A DNA stretch of 64,000 nt from Terriglobia bacterium (GCA_020073445.1 JAIQFE010000015.1:62001-126000), one strand, 5' to 3'; positions 23,927 to 32,553 are shown, counted from the first letter of the stretch. A program made the numbers and translations. The notes: generated by a model not told the origin, from the sequence alone.

Positions 23927-26900
23927 GTGATTCGGGCTCTTGTAGATTTCGCGTTGAACAACAAAGTGGTCGTGATTGCGATCGGGATGCTCCTGCTCGG
24001 CTGGGGCGCCATCTCCTTTCACAACCTGCCCGTGGAGGCGTATCCCGATATCGCGGACAACTACGCAACCATCATTACCCAGTGGCCGGGCAGGGCTGCC
24101 GAGGAAGTAGAGCAACAGGTCACCATCCCGCTCGAGATCGCGATGAATGGAATCCCCCATCGGACGCATCTCCGCTCCGAATCGGTGTTCGGCCTGTCTT
24201 TCATCATCATCATTTTCGATGACGGCTCGAACAACGATTGGAACCGGCAGAAAGTCATCGAAAAGATGGCGCAAGCCGACTTGCCCGACGGCCTACAGCC
24301 TTCAATGGGAACCGATTGGAGCACCACAGGACAGATTTACTGGTATGTGCTGAAGAGCACCAACCCTCAGATCGATCTCATGGATCTCAGATCCCTCCAA
24401 GACTATGTCGTCTCGAAGGAAATCAAATCCGTTCCCGATATCGTGGACGTGAGCACCTTCGGCGGGATAACGCGGGAATATCAAGTCCGAGTCGACCCCA
24501 ACAAGCTCGTGTCTTACGGAATGACCATCGGCCAGGTGGAGCAGCAGCTTTCGAACAACAATGTCAATGCCGGAGGCAACTTCATTGAAACCGGATTGCA
24601 GCAGATGAACGTCCGGGCGATCGGTCTGTTCCGAAACGTCAAAGATATCGAGCAAACGGTCTTGACGACCAAAACCGGGACACCGCTTCGCGTCAAGGAT
24701 ATCGCCGAGGTGGCTCAGGGCCCGAAGGTTCGCCTGGGTCACGAAGGCCGGGCGATCCGACGGGAGGACGGTACGGTGGTCGACAATGGCGACGTGATCT
24801 TTGCGCAAGTGATGATGCGCAAAGGCGCGGACTCGGGGCCCACACTCGACGGGCCTAATGGCCTTCACGCCAAAGTCAAACAACTCAACGAGAGCATCCT
24901 CCCTCCGGGCGTGAAGCTGGAGAAGATGATCGACCGCAGTGACCTTTTGGGTTTCACCTTGAACACGGTCATGCACAACCTGGGTGAGGGAATGATTCTG
25001 GTGGCGATCATCCTGTTCCTGTTCCTGCTGAACGTGCGCGCGGCACTCATCGTGTCGCTGACCATTCCGTTCTCGTTGCTATTCGCTTCCATCTGGCTCG
25101 GAGCGACGAAGGTTCCCGTCAACCTGCTCTCGCTGGGTGCGTTGGATTTCGGGATGGTGGTGGACGGCGCCGTGGTGATGGTCGAGAACATCGTACGCCA
25201 CTTGACCCGGCGTCAAAGCGCGGAAGGCCAGCAGAAATCCGTCGCGGAGACGATACGTGACGCTTCTCATGAGGTCCAACGCCCCGTCTTCTATGCCATC
25301 GTCATCATCATCACAGCCTATTTGCCCATCTTTACGCTGGAGCGAATCGAAGGCCGGCTGTTTCGTCCCATGGCCTGGACGGTAGCCTTTTCTCTTTTAG
25401 GCGCGATGACCTTCTCGATCCTGCTCGCGCCCGTGCTGGCCAACATGTTTTTCCGGAAAGGGGTCAAGGAAACCCACAATCCGGTGATGGAATATCTCAC
25501 GGAGCGCTATCGCAGGCGCCTGCGCTGGGCCATCCAGCACCGCTGGGTCACGGCGAGCGTCGGCGTGATCGCGCTGGGTGTCTCTGCTTTCCTGCTCCTC
25601 AGTGGAATCATCGGCGGAGAGTTTCTGCCCCATCTGGACGAAGGCGCTATCTGGGCTCGCGGCACGCTTGCACAGAGCACAAATCTCACGGAAGGCACGC
25701 GGTTCATGAATCAGGCGCGCGTGGTATTCGCGGCTTTCCCCGAGGCGAAACAAGTAATCTCCGAAATCGGCCGGCCGGATGACGGCACCGATACCGGTGG
25801 TTTCGGCAACACCGAATACTTCATCGATCTGAAGCCGAAGGACGAATGGCGCCCGGTGTTTCACAGAGACAAGGACGAATTAATCGCGGCGATGAATCGA
25901 GAGGCGGAAAAGCTGCCGGGCGCTACGTGGAATTTTTCCCAGCCCATTGAAGACAACGTCGGGGAAACGCTCACGGGCACCAAAGGGCAGCTCGCGCTGA
26001 AGATCTACGGCTCCGACCTGAGGGCTCTCGAAGACACGGGCGATCAGGTGATCAATGTGATGCGTAACGTTCCTGGAATTAAGGACGTGAAGTTGTACCG
26101 CGATACCGGCCAGCCGAACGTGAACTTCACCATAAACCGTCCGGCGGCCGCGCGTTTCGGTGTCAATGTCAGCGATATCCAGGACGTCATTGAAACCGCC
26201 GTCGGCGGGAAGGCGGTAAGCACGGTACTGCCGGCGGGCACTCCCGAGCGTTACGACGTCGTGGTGCGCTATCTGGAGCCATACCGCAAAGATCCGAAAG
26301 CCATCAGCAATATTCGGATCGTTGCTCCTACGGGAGAACGCGTGGCCCTTTCCCAGCTCACGAACCTGGAAATCCGCGACGGCGCTTACGATATCTACCG
26401 GGAAGAAAGCAGTCGGTACGTCAGTGTCACTTTTAACGTCCGCGAACGGGACCTGAACAGCGCCGTGGAAGACGCCATGGCTCAGATCAATCAGAAGGTC
26501 AAGCTCCCACCGGGATACCGGCTGGGATTGACAGGCGAATATGAGAGCTCGAAACGCGCTCAGGCGCGTCTGGCCGTGATTGTGCCCCTAACGCTGCTGG
26601 TCATCTTCATCATCCTCTATACGATGTTCCACTCGGCGAAGTGGGCCGGCCTGATTTTGGCCGTAGTCGCGATGGCGCCGATCGGAGGATTGCTGGCGCT
26701 TTACTTCACCGGCACTCATTTCAGCGTCTCGTCGGGAATCGGCTTCCTGGCGCTGTTCGGCGTATCGGTCCAAACCGGCGTCATCATGCTGGAGTACATC
26801 AATCAGCGTCGCGCCAGGGGCCACAATATCGTCGACGCGGCCATCGAGGGTGCGGTACTGAGACTTCGGCCGATCATGATGACGTCGCTGGTCGCGACGT

Positions 26901-27088
26901 TCGGGCTGGTTCCCGCGGCTCTGTCGCACGAAATCGGTTCCGACTCGCAGCGGCCCTTCGCCATCGTCATCGTGGGTGGACTAGTTGCAGCGCTCTTCAT
27001 GAGCATCGTCCTGCTGCCCACGCTATATGTCTGGATCGCGAGGGACGGGGACAAGCTTCCGGAACCGGAGGCATCTGGTGACCACTAG
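23927..27088 (+). CDS. RND efflux pump, heavy-metal (HME/CzcA-like) subfamily
   Basis: The 1053-residue inner-membrane proton-driven transporter has the RND layout: helix 1, a periplasmic porter region, helices 2-6, a second periplasmic region and helices 8-12. Helix 4 carries GALDFGMVVDGAVVMVEN, with Asp407, Asp413 and Glu420 at the spacing of the essential proton-relay residues Asp402, Asp408 and Glu415 of CzcA. This supports the metal-exporting HME branch, probably for divalent ions. The start is GTG at 23927. It lies 51 bases after the adaptor gene. The metal exported cannot be deduced from the sequence. Confidence 0.93.
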   Translation: MIRALVDFALNNKVVVIAIGMLLLGWGAISFHNLPVEAYPDIADNYATIITQWPGRAAEEVEQQVTIPLEIAMNGIPHRTHLRSESVFGLSFIIIIFDDGSNNDWNRQKVIEKMAQADLPDGLQPSMGTDWSTTGQIYWYVLKSTNPQIDLMDLRSLQDYVVSKEIKSVPDIVDVSTFGGITREYQVRVDPNKLVSYGMTIGQVEQQLSNNNVNAGGNFIETGLQQMNVRAIGLFRNVKDIEQTVLTTKTGTPLRVKDIAEVAQGPKVRLGHEGRAIRREDGTVVDNGDVIFAQVMMRKGADSGPTLDGPNGLHAKVKQLNESILPPGVKLEKMIDRSDLLGFTLNTVMHNLGEGMILVAIILFLFLLNVRAALIVSLTIPFSLLFASIWLGATKVPVNLLSLGALDFGMVVDGAVVMVENIVRHLTRRQSAEGQQKSVAETIRDASHEVQRPVFYAIVIIITAYLPIFTLERIEGRLFRPMAWTVAFSLLGAMTFSILLAPVLANMFFRKGVKETHNPVMEYLTERYRRRLRWAIQHRWVTASVGVIALGVSAFLLLSGIIGGEFLPHLDEGAIWARGTLAQSTNLTEGTRFMNQARVVFAAFPEAKQVISEIGRPDDGTDTGGFGNTEYFIDLKPKDEWRPVFHRDKDELIAAMNREAEKLPGATWNFSQPIEDNVGETLTGTKGQLALKIYGSDLRALEDTGDQVINVMRNVPGIKDVKLYRDTGQPNVNFTINRPAAARFGVNVSDIQDVIETAVGGKAVSTVLPAGTPERYDVVVRYLEPYRKDPKAISNIRIVAPTGERVALSQLTNLEIRDGAYDIYREESSRYVSVTFNVRERDLNSAVEDAMAQINQKVKLPPGYRLGLTGEYESSKRAQARLAVIVPLTLLVIFIILYTMFHSAKWAGLILAVVAMAPIGGLLALYFTGTHFSVSSGIGFLALFGVSVQTGVIMLEYINQRRARGHNIVDAAIEGAVLRLRPIMMTSLVATFGLVPAALSHEIGSDSQRPFAIVIVGGLVAALFMSIVLLPTLYVWIARDGDKLPEPEASGDH

Positions 27089-27110
27089 GGGAGCGAATTC
27101 GGTGAGTTCC

Positions 27111-28385
27111 ATGAAACGTGTATTGTGGGTTTCTTTGATTGCGTTGGTCTGCCTTCATCCGGGCACGCTGCGCGGTCAAAATGCCACGCAAGGACCGGTC
27201 AAGATTACGCTGGATCAAGCCATTCAACTGGCGCTGCAGCAGAACCATAGTTTGCTGGCCAACCGCACTAACGTTCAGCAGGGTCTGGCCCTGGAGGTGA
27301 CCGCCAATCTGCGTCCCAACCCTACGGTTTTCGCTGACTGGGCGTACCTGCCGATCGTCACCCCGGAAGGCGGCTGGGGTACTTACCTCCACGATCTATC
27401 GGAGATCGACGCGGGCGTAAGTTACACGATCGAGCGCGGCGGAAAACGCGCTCGCCGCCTTCAGGCCGCCAAGGACGCGACCACAGTCACGCGCACGCAG
27501 GTGCTCGATAACGAGCGTACGCTCACATTTCAGGTCGCCTCGGATTTCATTAACGCTCAGCTCGCTAATTCCATGGTGGATCTGGCGCAGCAGAATCTGA
27601 AGAGCTTTCAGGATACGGTGGACGTCGCTCAGAATCAGTACCGGGCCGGCGGGATCAGCGAGAACGATTTCCAGAAGATCAAGCTCCAGTTGCTGCAATT
27701 TGAAACTGACCTGCAGACGGCTCAACTGACCCGGGCCCAAGCGCTGGCCGATCTTCGCCAGCAACTCGGTTATGAAGCCGTGCCCGCGGATTTCGATATT
27801 TCGGGCACGTTCGAGTACCAGCCCTTGATGGTCAGCCTCGACCAATTGCAAGCGAAAGCCCTGGAGAATCGTCCAGACCTTCGCGCTGCGTTGCAGAGCA
27901 TTACGGCAGCAAAGAGTCAGCTCGAATTGGCTAAAGCGAACGGAAAGCAGGACCTGGGCGTTACTGGAAACTATTCGCACGTCAATGCGGGCAACCACGT
28001 GACCTTTGCGGTGAATATTCCTCTGCCGATTTTCGACCGCAACCAGGGCGAGATCGCCCGGACGCAGGTCGCCATGACTCAGGCACGCCAGCAGGAAGCG
28101 GCAGCGCACGGACAGGTCCTGACTGACGTGAAACAAGCATACGACGCATTGGTAAGCAGCGACCGCGTGGCGCAATTGTTTCGAACCACCTATCTTAACG
28201 TGTCCCAGAGGAGCCGCGATATCAGCGAGTATTCGTACCGTCGTGGAGCGGGAACGCTGCTGGATTTTCTGGATGCCGAGCGCAGCTATCGTGCTACCCA
28301 GCTCGCGTACCGCCAGGCGCTCGCCACCTACCTAACGGCGATCGAACAGTTGCGACAGGTTGTAGGGACCAGGAGTCTACAGTGA
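27111..28385 (+). CDS. Outer-membrane efflux channel (TolC/CzcC-like)
   Basis: The 424-residue protein begins with a signal peptide (MKRVLWVSLIALVCLHPGTLRG) and has two outer-membrane-efflux repeats: one starts at ITLDQAIQLALQQNHSLLANR and the second near residue 260 (LQAKALENRPDLRAALQSI). Long coiled helices with Gln/Ala-rich heptads and PLPIFDRNQGEIARTQ are typical of CzcC/TolC proteins. The start at 27111 is chosen because it begins the signal peptide and follows GGTGAG; the longer frame overlaps the pump gene. It completes the tripartite efflux system and overlaps the next gene by four bases. Confidence 0.9.
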   Translation: MKRVLWVSLIALVCLHPGTLRGQNATQGPVKITLDQAIQLALQQNHSLLANRTNVQQGLALEVTANLRPNPTVFADWAYLPIVTPEGGWGTYLHDLSEIDAGVSYTIERGGKRARRLQAAKDATTVTRTQVLDNERTLTFQVASDFINAQLANSMVDLAQQNLKSFQDTVDVAQNQYRAGGISENDFQKIKLQLLQFETDLQTAQLTRAQALADLRQQLGYEAVPADFDISGTFEYQPLMVSLDQLQAKALENRPDLRAALQSITAAKSQLELAKANGKQDLGVTGNYSHVNAGNHVTFAVNIPLPIFDRNQGEIARTQVAMTQARQQEAAAHGQVLTDVKQAYDALVSSDRVAQLFRTTYLNVSQRSRDISEYSYRRGAGTLLDFLDAERSYRATQLAYRQALATYLTAIEQLRQVVGTRSLQ

Positions 28386-29059
28386 CAAAGGACCAGGTCC
28401 GCGCCCGGATCCAAGAGATAGGCATCATCCCTGCTGTACGTGTTGATTCGGCCGAGGATGCGCTGTTTGCCACCGAGGCGGTGTGCGCCAGTGGTATCCC
28501 CATCGTCGAAGTCACCATGACCGTGCCCGGTGCGATCGAAGTGATTCGCGAACTCGTGAAGCAGAATCCGGAACTCATCGTGGGGGCGGGGACGGTGTTT
28601 TACCTGGAAACAGCCCGCCGCTGCGTGGATGCCGGAGCTGCGTTTCTGACTTCACCGGGCCTGGAGCATGACGTCGTCAATTTTGCAGCGGGCCGCGGCG
28701 TCGTCGTATTCCCGGGCGCCCTAACCCCGACCGAAATCATCGACGCCTGGAAAGCAGGCTCCGACTTTGTGAAGATTTTTCCTTGTTTCGCAAACGGCGG
28801 CCCCGCCTATATCCGAACCCTGAAATTGGCGTTTCCGGACGTTCCGCTGATTGCCTCGGGCGGTGTGGACCAGCAAAATGCAGGTGACTTTATTCTGGCG
28901 GGCGCGGTCGCGCTGGGTATTGGCAGACATCTGATCCATCCGGACGCAATCAAACGGCGGGAGCGCGGGTGGATCCAGGAACTGTCGCGGAGGTATTTGG
29001 CCACGGTCAGCCACGCCCGGAGCGAGCTCCAGCCGCTACGAAAGGATTCCAAAGTATGA
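28382..29059 (+). CDS. KDPG/KHG aldolase-family enzyme (Eda-like)
   Basis: The 225-residue protein belongs to the class I KDPG aldolase family, which cleaves 2-keto-3-deoxy-6-phosphogluconate to pyruvate and glyceraldehyde 3-phosphate. The Schiff-base Lys131 lies in DFVKIFP, and Glu43 in VEVTM matches the catalytic glutamate. LIVGAGTV, FLTSPG and IASGGV are also family motifs. The Arg that follows VEVTL in E. coli Eda (Arg49) is not conserved, so the substrate may differ. The start is GTG overlapping the efflux-channel stop by four bases, so its translation is tied to a metal-efflux operon, an unexpected place for a sugar-acid aldolase. Confidence 0.85.
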   Translation: MTKDQVRARIQEIGIIPAVRVDSAEDALFATEAVCASGIPIVEVTMTVPGAIEVIRELVKQNPELIVGAGTVFYLETARRCVDAGAAFLTSPGLEHDVVNFAAGRGVVVFPGALTPTEIIDAWKAGSDFVKIFPCFANGGPAYIRTLKLAFPDVPLIASGGVDQQNAGDFILAGAVALGIGRHLIHPDAIKRRERGWIQELSRRYLATVSHARSELQPLRKDSKV

Positions 29060-29754
29060 GACATCCGTGCGCCATCGCCGTCCTCGTGCTGGGTGCGGTA
29101 GCAGCCACGCTGCCGTTGTCGGGCGAGAGCCAACAGCCTGTTCAGATATCCGGCACGGAGCGACTCGACTTCCCGCCGGGCGGCACCATTCATATAAACG
29201 GCTCGTACGGATATCTAGTTGTGGAGGGCTGGGATCAGCCCGCGGTTGAGATTACGGTGACAAAATCGCTCCCCCGCCCGGGGGAGTCCAAGACGAAGGA
29301 CCAGGATCGGTTGGACGGCGTCCAGGTCGCTACGAATCGCAACTCCGCCACGGAATTGACGATTTCGACTACGCTCCCGTCCCGTCACGGCGACTGGTTT
29401 CCTTTCCTGCCGCCATCGAAGACGGGCGGTGTTGCCACGGAGTACGAGATCCACGTGCCACGCGATACACGGCTCGCCATCCAAAACCGCGCCGGCTACG
29501 TGTTTGTGAACGGCGTGGCGGGCGACATCGAGGCGAGCGTAAGCCGCGGCGACATCGTGTTGATGCTTCCCGATTCGGGAACGTACTCGATCGACGCCAA
29601 AACCAAACTCGGGGCAGTGTCTTCCGACTTTGACGGCTCGGTTCTCAGTCGCTACATCGTGGGCCAAGAATTCGAACGAACTCTTGTTCCCCCCTCGCAA
29701 CATCTCTACCTGCGCATGGGATTTGGCGGGATCACGATTAAAGCCGTTCCCTAA
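29056..29754 (+). CDS. Secreted beta-rich protein, possibly DUF4097-like
   Basis: The 232-residue protein has a signal peptide (MRHPCAIAVLVLGAVAATLPLSG) and a repetitive beta-strand pattern, such as GTIHINGSYGYLVVEGWDQP and AGYVFVNGVAGDIEASVSRG, which suggests a beta-solenoid of the DUF4097 type. The start overlaps the aldolase stop by four bases (ATGA), and the stop overlaps the next start by one base (TAATG), so it belongs to a tightly packed unit. The function is unknown. Confidence 0.75.
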   Translation: MRHPCAIAVLVLGAVAATLPLSGESQQPVQISGTERLDFPPGGTIHINGSYGYLVVEGWDQPAVEITVTKSLPRPGESKTKDQDRLDGVQVATNRNSATELTISTTLPSRHGDWFPFLPPSKTGGVATEYEIHVPRDTRLAIQNRAGYVFVNGVAGDIEASVSRGDIVLMLPDSGTYSIDAKTKLGAVSSDFDGSVLSRYIVGQEFERTLVPPSQHLYLRMGFGGITIKAVP

Positions 29755-29936
29755 TGGTGAAGAAACAGCAGGATCGCATGCATTCCGGAACAGACGATCG
29801 TTACAGCGGTGTGCGGCTTCGTTGCAGGAAATGCGGCATAGTCAAGCTGACCATGGACGAGTTGCAGAAGCTCGTGCTCGTAAACCCTGACTCGCGCCGC
29901 TGCCCAACATGCGGCTCCATAGCCGTGTTCGTCTGA
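29754..29936 (+). CDS. Small zinc-ribbon protein
   Basis: The 60-residue protein has two CxxC knuckles, CRKC (about residue 24) and CPTC (about residue 50), 22 residues apart, which should bind one zinc ion in a rubredoxin-like ribbon. There is no signal peptide or membrane segment. It is the last gene of the overlapping unit that starts with the efflux adaptor. It could sense metal or bind nucleic acid; the sequence does not decide. Confidence 0.65.
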   Translation: MVKKQQDRMHSGTDDRYSGVRLRCRKCGIVKLTMDELQKLVLVNPDSRRCPTCGSIAVFV

Positions 29937-30041
29937 TTCCCAAGCTCTCATGCCGAATTATGCTAGATGCGCGCGGGACGCCGGTGACGTCACGCCGAAA
30001 CGCACTGATTGTGCGTCGGCAAGTCGAAATGAGGAGGTCAT

Positions 30042-30659
30042 TTGAAATTGAGATCGGGAGCTAACACACTTGCAGTGCTCTTGCTCGGAGTTACTGGGTC
30101 TTCGCGAGCGGTCCAAGCACAGGAAGTGAGCGGGTATTTTGGAATGGGCGGCACGCATGCCAGCTCCAGCGGCGCCCAGATCGATACGTTCGGCGACGGC
30201 ACTTTGCACGGCACTCCGAGGCTGGGAGGATTCTGGGGAACGGTCGGCGGAAATATCTTCTTCACCAAGCGCTTCGGCTTTGGCGCGGAAACGTCTTGGA
30301 AGATCCAATCCGATTATGCCGGAATTCAGTATCGCCCCTCGTTCTACAATTTCGATGCGATCTTCCGGCCCGCCAGAACGACCACCAAGCGGTGGACGCC
30401 AGAAGTTCGCGCGGGCCTCGGCGGCACCCACGTCAACTATTTCCCTGATGATCCTAGTTTCTGCGACCAAATTGCCGGTTGTCCGTCGTCGCGCCATTTC
30501 CAGGTGCATCTGGGAGTGTCCGCGCCTTGGTACGCGACGAAGCATATCTTTATCCGGTCCGCAGTCGATGTTCACTATGTGAGGAACCTCTTCGAGTTTG
30601 GAAGTAATTGGGTGCCTCAGTATTCGGTTGGTATCGGATATAGTTTCGGAAGGGAATGA
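30042..30659 (+). CDS. Outer-membrane beta-barrel protein
   Basis: The start is TTG at 30042 with a strong GAGGAGG site. The 205-residue product has a signal peptide (about residues 1-27) and then alternating aromatic and glycine-rich strands (GGFWGTVGGNIFFTKRFGFG, WTPEVRAGLGGTHVNYF) ending in YSVGIGYSFGRE, typical of a small eight-stranded OmpA/OmpW-like barrel. Two Cys (in SFCDQIAGC) may form a loop disulphide. The function is unknown. Confidence 0.75.
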   Translation: MKLRSGANTLAVLLLGVTGSSRAVQAQEVSGYFGMGGTHASSSGAQIDTFGDGTLHGTPRLGGFWGTVGGNIFFTKRFGFGAETSWKIQSDYAGIQYRPSFYNFDAIFRPARTTTKRWTPEVRAGLGGTHVNYFPDDPSFCDQIAGCPSSRHFQVHLGVSAPWYATKHIFIRSAVDVHYVRNLFEFGSNWVPQYSVGIGYSFGRE

Positions 30660-30675
30660 AGCTGGCGACACCGGC

Positions 30676-30756
30676 TTAGCTGGCCGATGCCTCCCGCACA
30701 TCGCCGACCAGCGATTCGAGCACGTCCTCCAGGGTGATCCTCCTAACGCCATCCAT
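30676..30756 (-). pseudogene. C-terminal remnant of a CNNM/CBS (CorC-like) gene
   Basis: Read leftward, this stretch encodes MDGVRRITLEDVLESLVGDV and then REASAS before a stop. The intact gene at 31516-32553 ends with ITLEDVL-type sequence: TLEDVLESLVGDVREAPAR. The two DNA segments are nearly the same over about 65 bases, 840 bases apart. No upstream part of the gene remains here, so it is a duplicated tail or the scar of an ancestral paralogue. Confidence 0.7.
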
Positions 30757-30785
30757 CCGTAGGGATTTCAAACAGATGGCTGATC

Positions 30786-30828
30786 TTCATAAAATCTTCC
30801 TGACTTTTCTATGACTTCTTCACATCCT
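30786..30828 (+). promoter_or_regulatory. KdpE-like operator, four 11-bp direct repeats (site K)
   Basis: TTCATAAAATC, TTCCTGACTTT, TCTATGACTTC and TTCACATCC begin at 30786, 30797, 30808 and 30819, exactly 11 bases apart. A fifth partial unit (TTCCATATATC) follows one base out of phase. It lies 33-75 bases before the small gene at 30861 and has the same unit type as sites A-C. Confidence 0.65.
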
Positions 30829-30860
30829 TCCATATATCTTCGGAAGTGAGGAGTTTCTTT

Positions 30861-31091
30861 ATGAGCCGTAAAATGATTGCACAAGCCATGAATCAAGCCG
30901 CCCAGAGAAACTTGACTTTCAAAATCGATTTTCCAAAGTCGGATCGTTCGGTCATAGCGGTCTGGAATGAATGGACTCGCCGGCTGGAACTTGACCACGG
31001 TTACCCCGACATCCTCCCTCAAATGGGGGAAGGTCGGCTGGCGGCCATCAAGCGTACCTACCCGGGTGTGGAAGTGTCCGAAATTCTATAA
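30861..31091 (+). CDS. Small soluble protein of unknown function
   Basis: The ATG at 30861 has a GAGGAG site eight bases upstream. The 76-residue product has no signal peptide or membrane segment. It has an N-terminal amphipathic stretch (MIAQAMNQAAQRNLTFKIDF), a WNEWTRRLEL segment and a C-terminal LAAIKRTYPGVEVSEIL. It is a single-gene unit bounded by KdpE-like site K and a clear terminator at 31110, so it is well delimited and probably strongly regulated. No family is recognised. Confidence 0.75.
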   Translation: MSRKMIAQAMNQAAQRNLTFKIDFPKSDRSVIAVWNEWTRRLELDHGYPDILPQMGEGRLAAIKRTYPGVEVSEIL

Positions 31092-31109
31092 GCGGCAAAA
31101 ACATGGTTC

Positions 31110-31139
31110 AAGGGCAGGGTGCCAAACTCTGCCCTTTTT
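31110..31139 (+). terminator. Rho-independent terminator
   Basis: AAGGGCAG pairs perfectly with CTGCCCTT across an 11-base loop and is followed by a T-run. It lies 19 bases after the stop of the gene at 30861-31091. Confidence 0.9.
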
Positions 31140-31297
31140 CTTTTCGTAAATACTACATGCGAGCTTTTGCGCGATTCAAGACCGAGGGCGACAAACGTCA
31201 AAAGGTTGCCGAAAGCGCGTCGCCGTCCTCTGGCGATAGCGCCTGGGTGCCTACGTAGATGGCCGTTCGTCGAGACGTCGCAAAAGGAGAAACTACT

Positions 31298-31489
31298 GTG
31301 CCAAAGAAAGCAATGAAAACAGCCCCGGCTTCTAAGGCGCCGGCGGCCCCAATTGAAAGCCGTCCCAGTCAGGAGGAGATCGCCGCCCTTGCCTATTCCT
31401 TGTGGCAGGCCAAGGGTTGCCCGGAAGGAATACCCGATGACGACTGGTTCAATGCCGAGAAAGTGTTGAAGGCCAAAGCGGAAGCCTAG
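31298..31489 (+). CDS. DUF2934 family small protein
   Basis: The GTG at 31298 follows AAAGGAGA by seven bases. The 63-residue product has a Lys/Ala/Pro-rich N-terminus and the DUF2934 core, QEEIAALAYSLWQAKGCPEG followed by IPDDDWFNAEKVL. DUF2934 proteins are small and of unknown function, common in Acidobacteria and Proteobacteria, and often stress-associated. It converges on the CNNM/CBS gene, with 26 bases between the two ends. Confidence 0.8.
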   Translation: MPKKAMKTAPASKAPAAPIESRPSQEEIAALAYSLWQAKGCPEGIPDDDWFNAEKVLKAKAEA

Positions 31490-31515
31490 TCGTCGGCACA
31501 ATCGAAATGCTGGCT

Positions 31516-32553
31516 TTATCGGGCCGGCGCCTCCCGCACATCGCCGACCAACGATTCGAGCACATCCTCCAAAGTGACAATGCCCAACGTTTTCTGATCG
31601 GCGGCATCGCGAACGATACCCATCTGCCCGCGACACTCTTGCAGGCGTTTGAGAATGCCGTCTTGAGAAAGATCGTACGGAATTTTGATTAGAGGCCGCA
31701 TAGCCCGTTCGAAGGCAGCGTTGGATTCATCCAGCAGAAGCAGCGGCCACACGTCCTTCATGCTGACGGTTCCCATAACGGAATCGAGATCGTTGCGGCA
31801 AAGCGGGAGTCTTGCGTGCATGTGTCTCCGGGCAACATCGAGATTGCGATCGAAGCTGCGCGCAAGGGAAATGTAATCGACGTGCTCCGCCTCAATCATG
31901 ACCTCCGTCGCCTCCTTGTCTGCGAACTCGAACGCCCGGATGATGATCTTTGCTTCGCCAGCGGTCAGGACGCCGTCCTCGTGAGAATCCATGAGAACCA
32001 GTTTGAGCTCGTCTTCAGTGAGCGGCAGATCGTGGATCTCGCCGTGCCCCATGCATCGTAAGACAAAGGTCGAAAGTTTCTCGAAGAGGCGAAGCACAGG
32101 CCGCAGTATGATATGAAGGATTTGCAACGGCCGCGCAAGGAATAGCAGGAGATGTTCGGTTTTCCTGAGCGCGAGGTTTTTCGGAACCAGTTCTCCCAGG
32201 ACTACGTGCATCGTCGTGATGGAGAGAAATGCGGCCGCAATCGCCGTTCCATGCAGGACTGCGCTTGAGAGGAGGCTGGCGGGGAGCAGCAGGCTGAACA
32301 AACGGGCGAACGAGTCTTCGCCAATCCATCCGAGGCCGAGGCTAGCCGCCGTTATGCCGATCTGAGTCACCGCAAGGTACTCGCTCACATGGTCGACGAT
32401 CAAAAGCGCGTGTTTGGCCGGTTCTTTGCCTTCCCCTGCCAGCTCTTCCAGGCGGGTCCTGCGTACCCGAACAATGGCAAACTCCGCGGCTACGAACATC
32501 CCGTTCGTGAGCACCAGTGCGAACGCAGCCAGGATTAAGAGCGGCAGCCTCAC
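31516..32553 (-). CDS. CNNM-domain membrane protein with CBS domains (HlyC/CorC family)
   Basis: The 345-residue protein has an N-terminal CNNM transmembrane domain (about residues 1-175, with NGMFVAAEFAIVRVRRTRLEEL and GELVPKNLALRK) and two CBS domains (about 195-340, ending with IVTLEDVLESLVGDV). The family is linked to Mg2+/Co2+ export or tolerance; older names include hemolysin. The usual C-terminal CorC/HlyC transporter-associated domain is missing, so it is shorter than many homologues. A GTG start at 32553 is chosen because it begins the first helix; the frame is open further but would run past the neighbouring divergent promoter. A copy of its tail lies at 30676-30756. Confidence 0.88.
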   Translation of the reverse strand: MRLPLLILAAFALVLTNGMFVAAEFAIVRVRRTRLEELAGEGKEPAKHALLIVDHVSEYLAVTQIGITAASLGLGWIGEDSFARLFSLLLPASLLSSAVLHGTAIAAAFLSITTMHVVLGELVPKNLALRKTEHLLLFLARPLQILHIILRPVLRLFEKLSTFVLRCMGHGEIHDLPLTEDELKLVLMDSHEDGVLTAGEAKIIIRAFEFADKEATEVMIEAEHVDYISLARSFDRNLDVARRHMHARLPLCRNDLDSVMGTVSMKDVWPLLLLDESNAAFERAMRPLIKIPYDLSQDGILKRLQECRGQMGIVRDAADQKTLGIVTLEDVLESLVGDVREAPAR

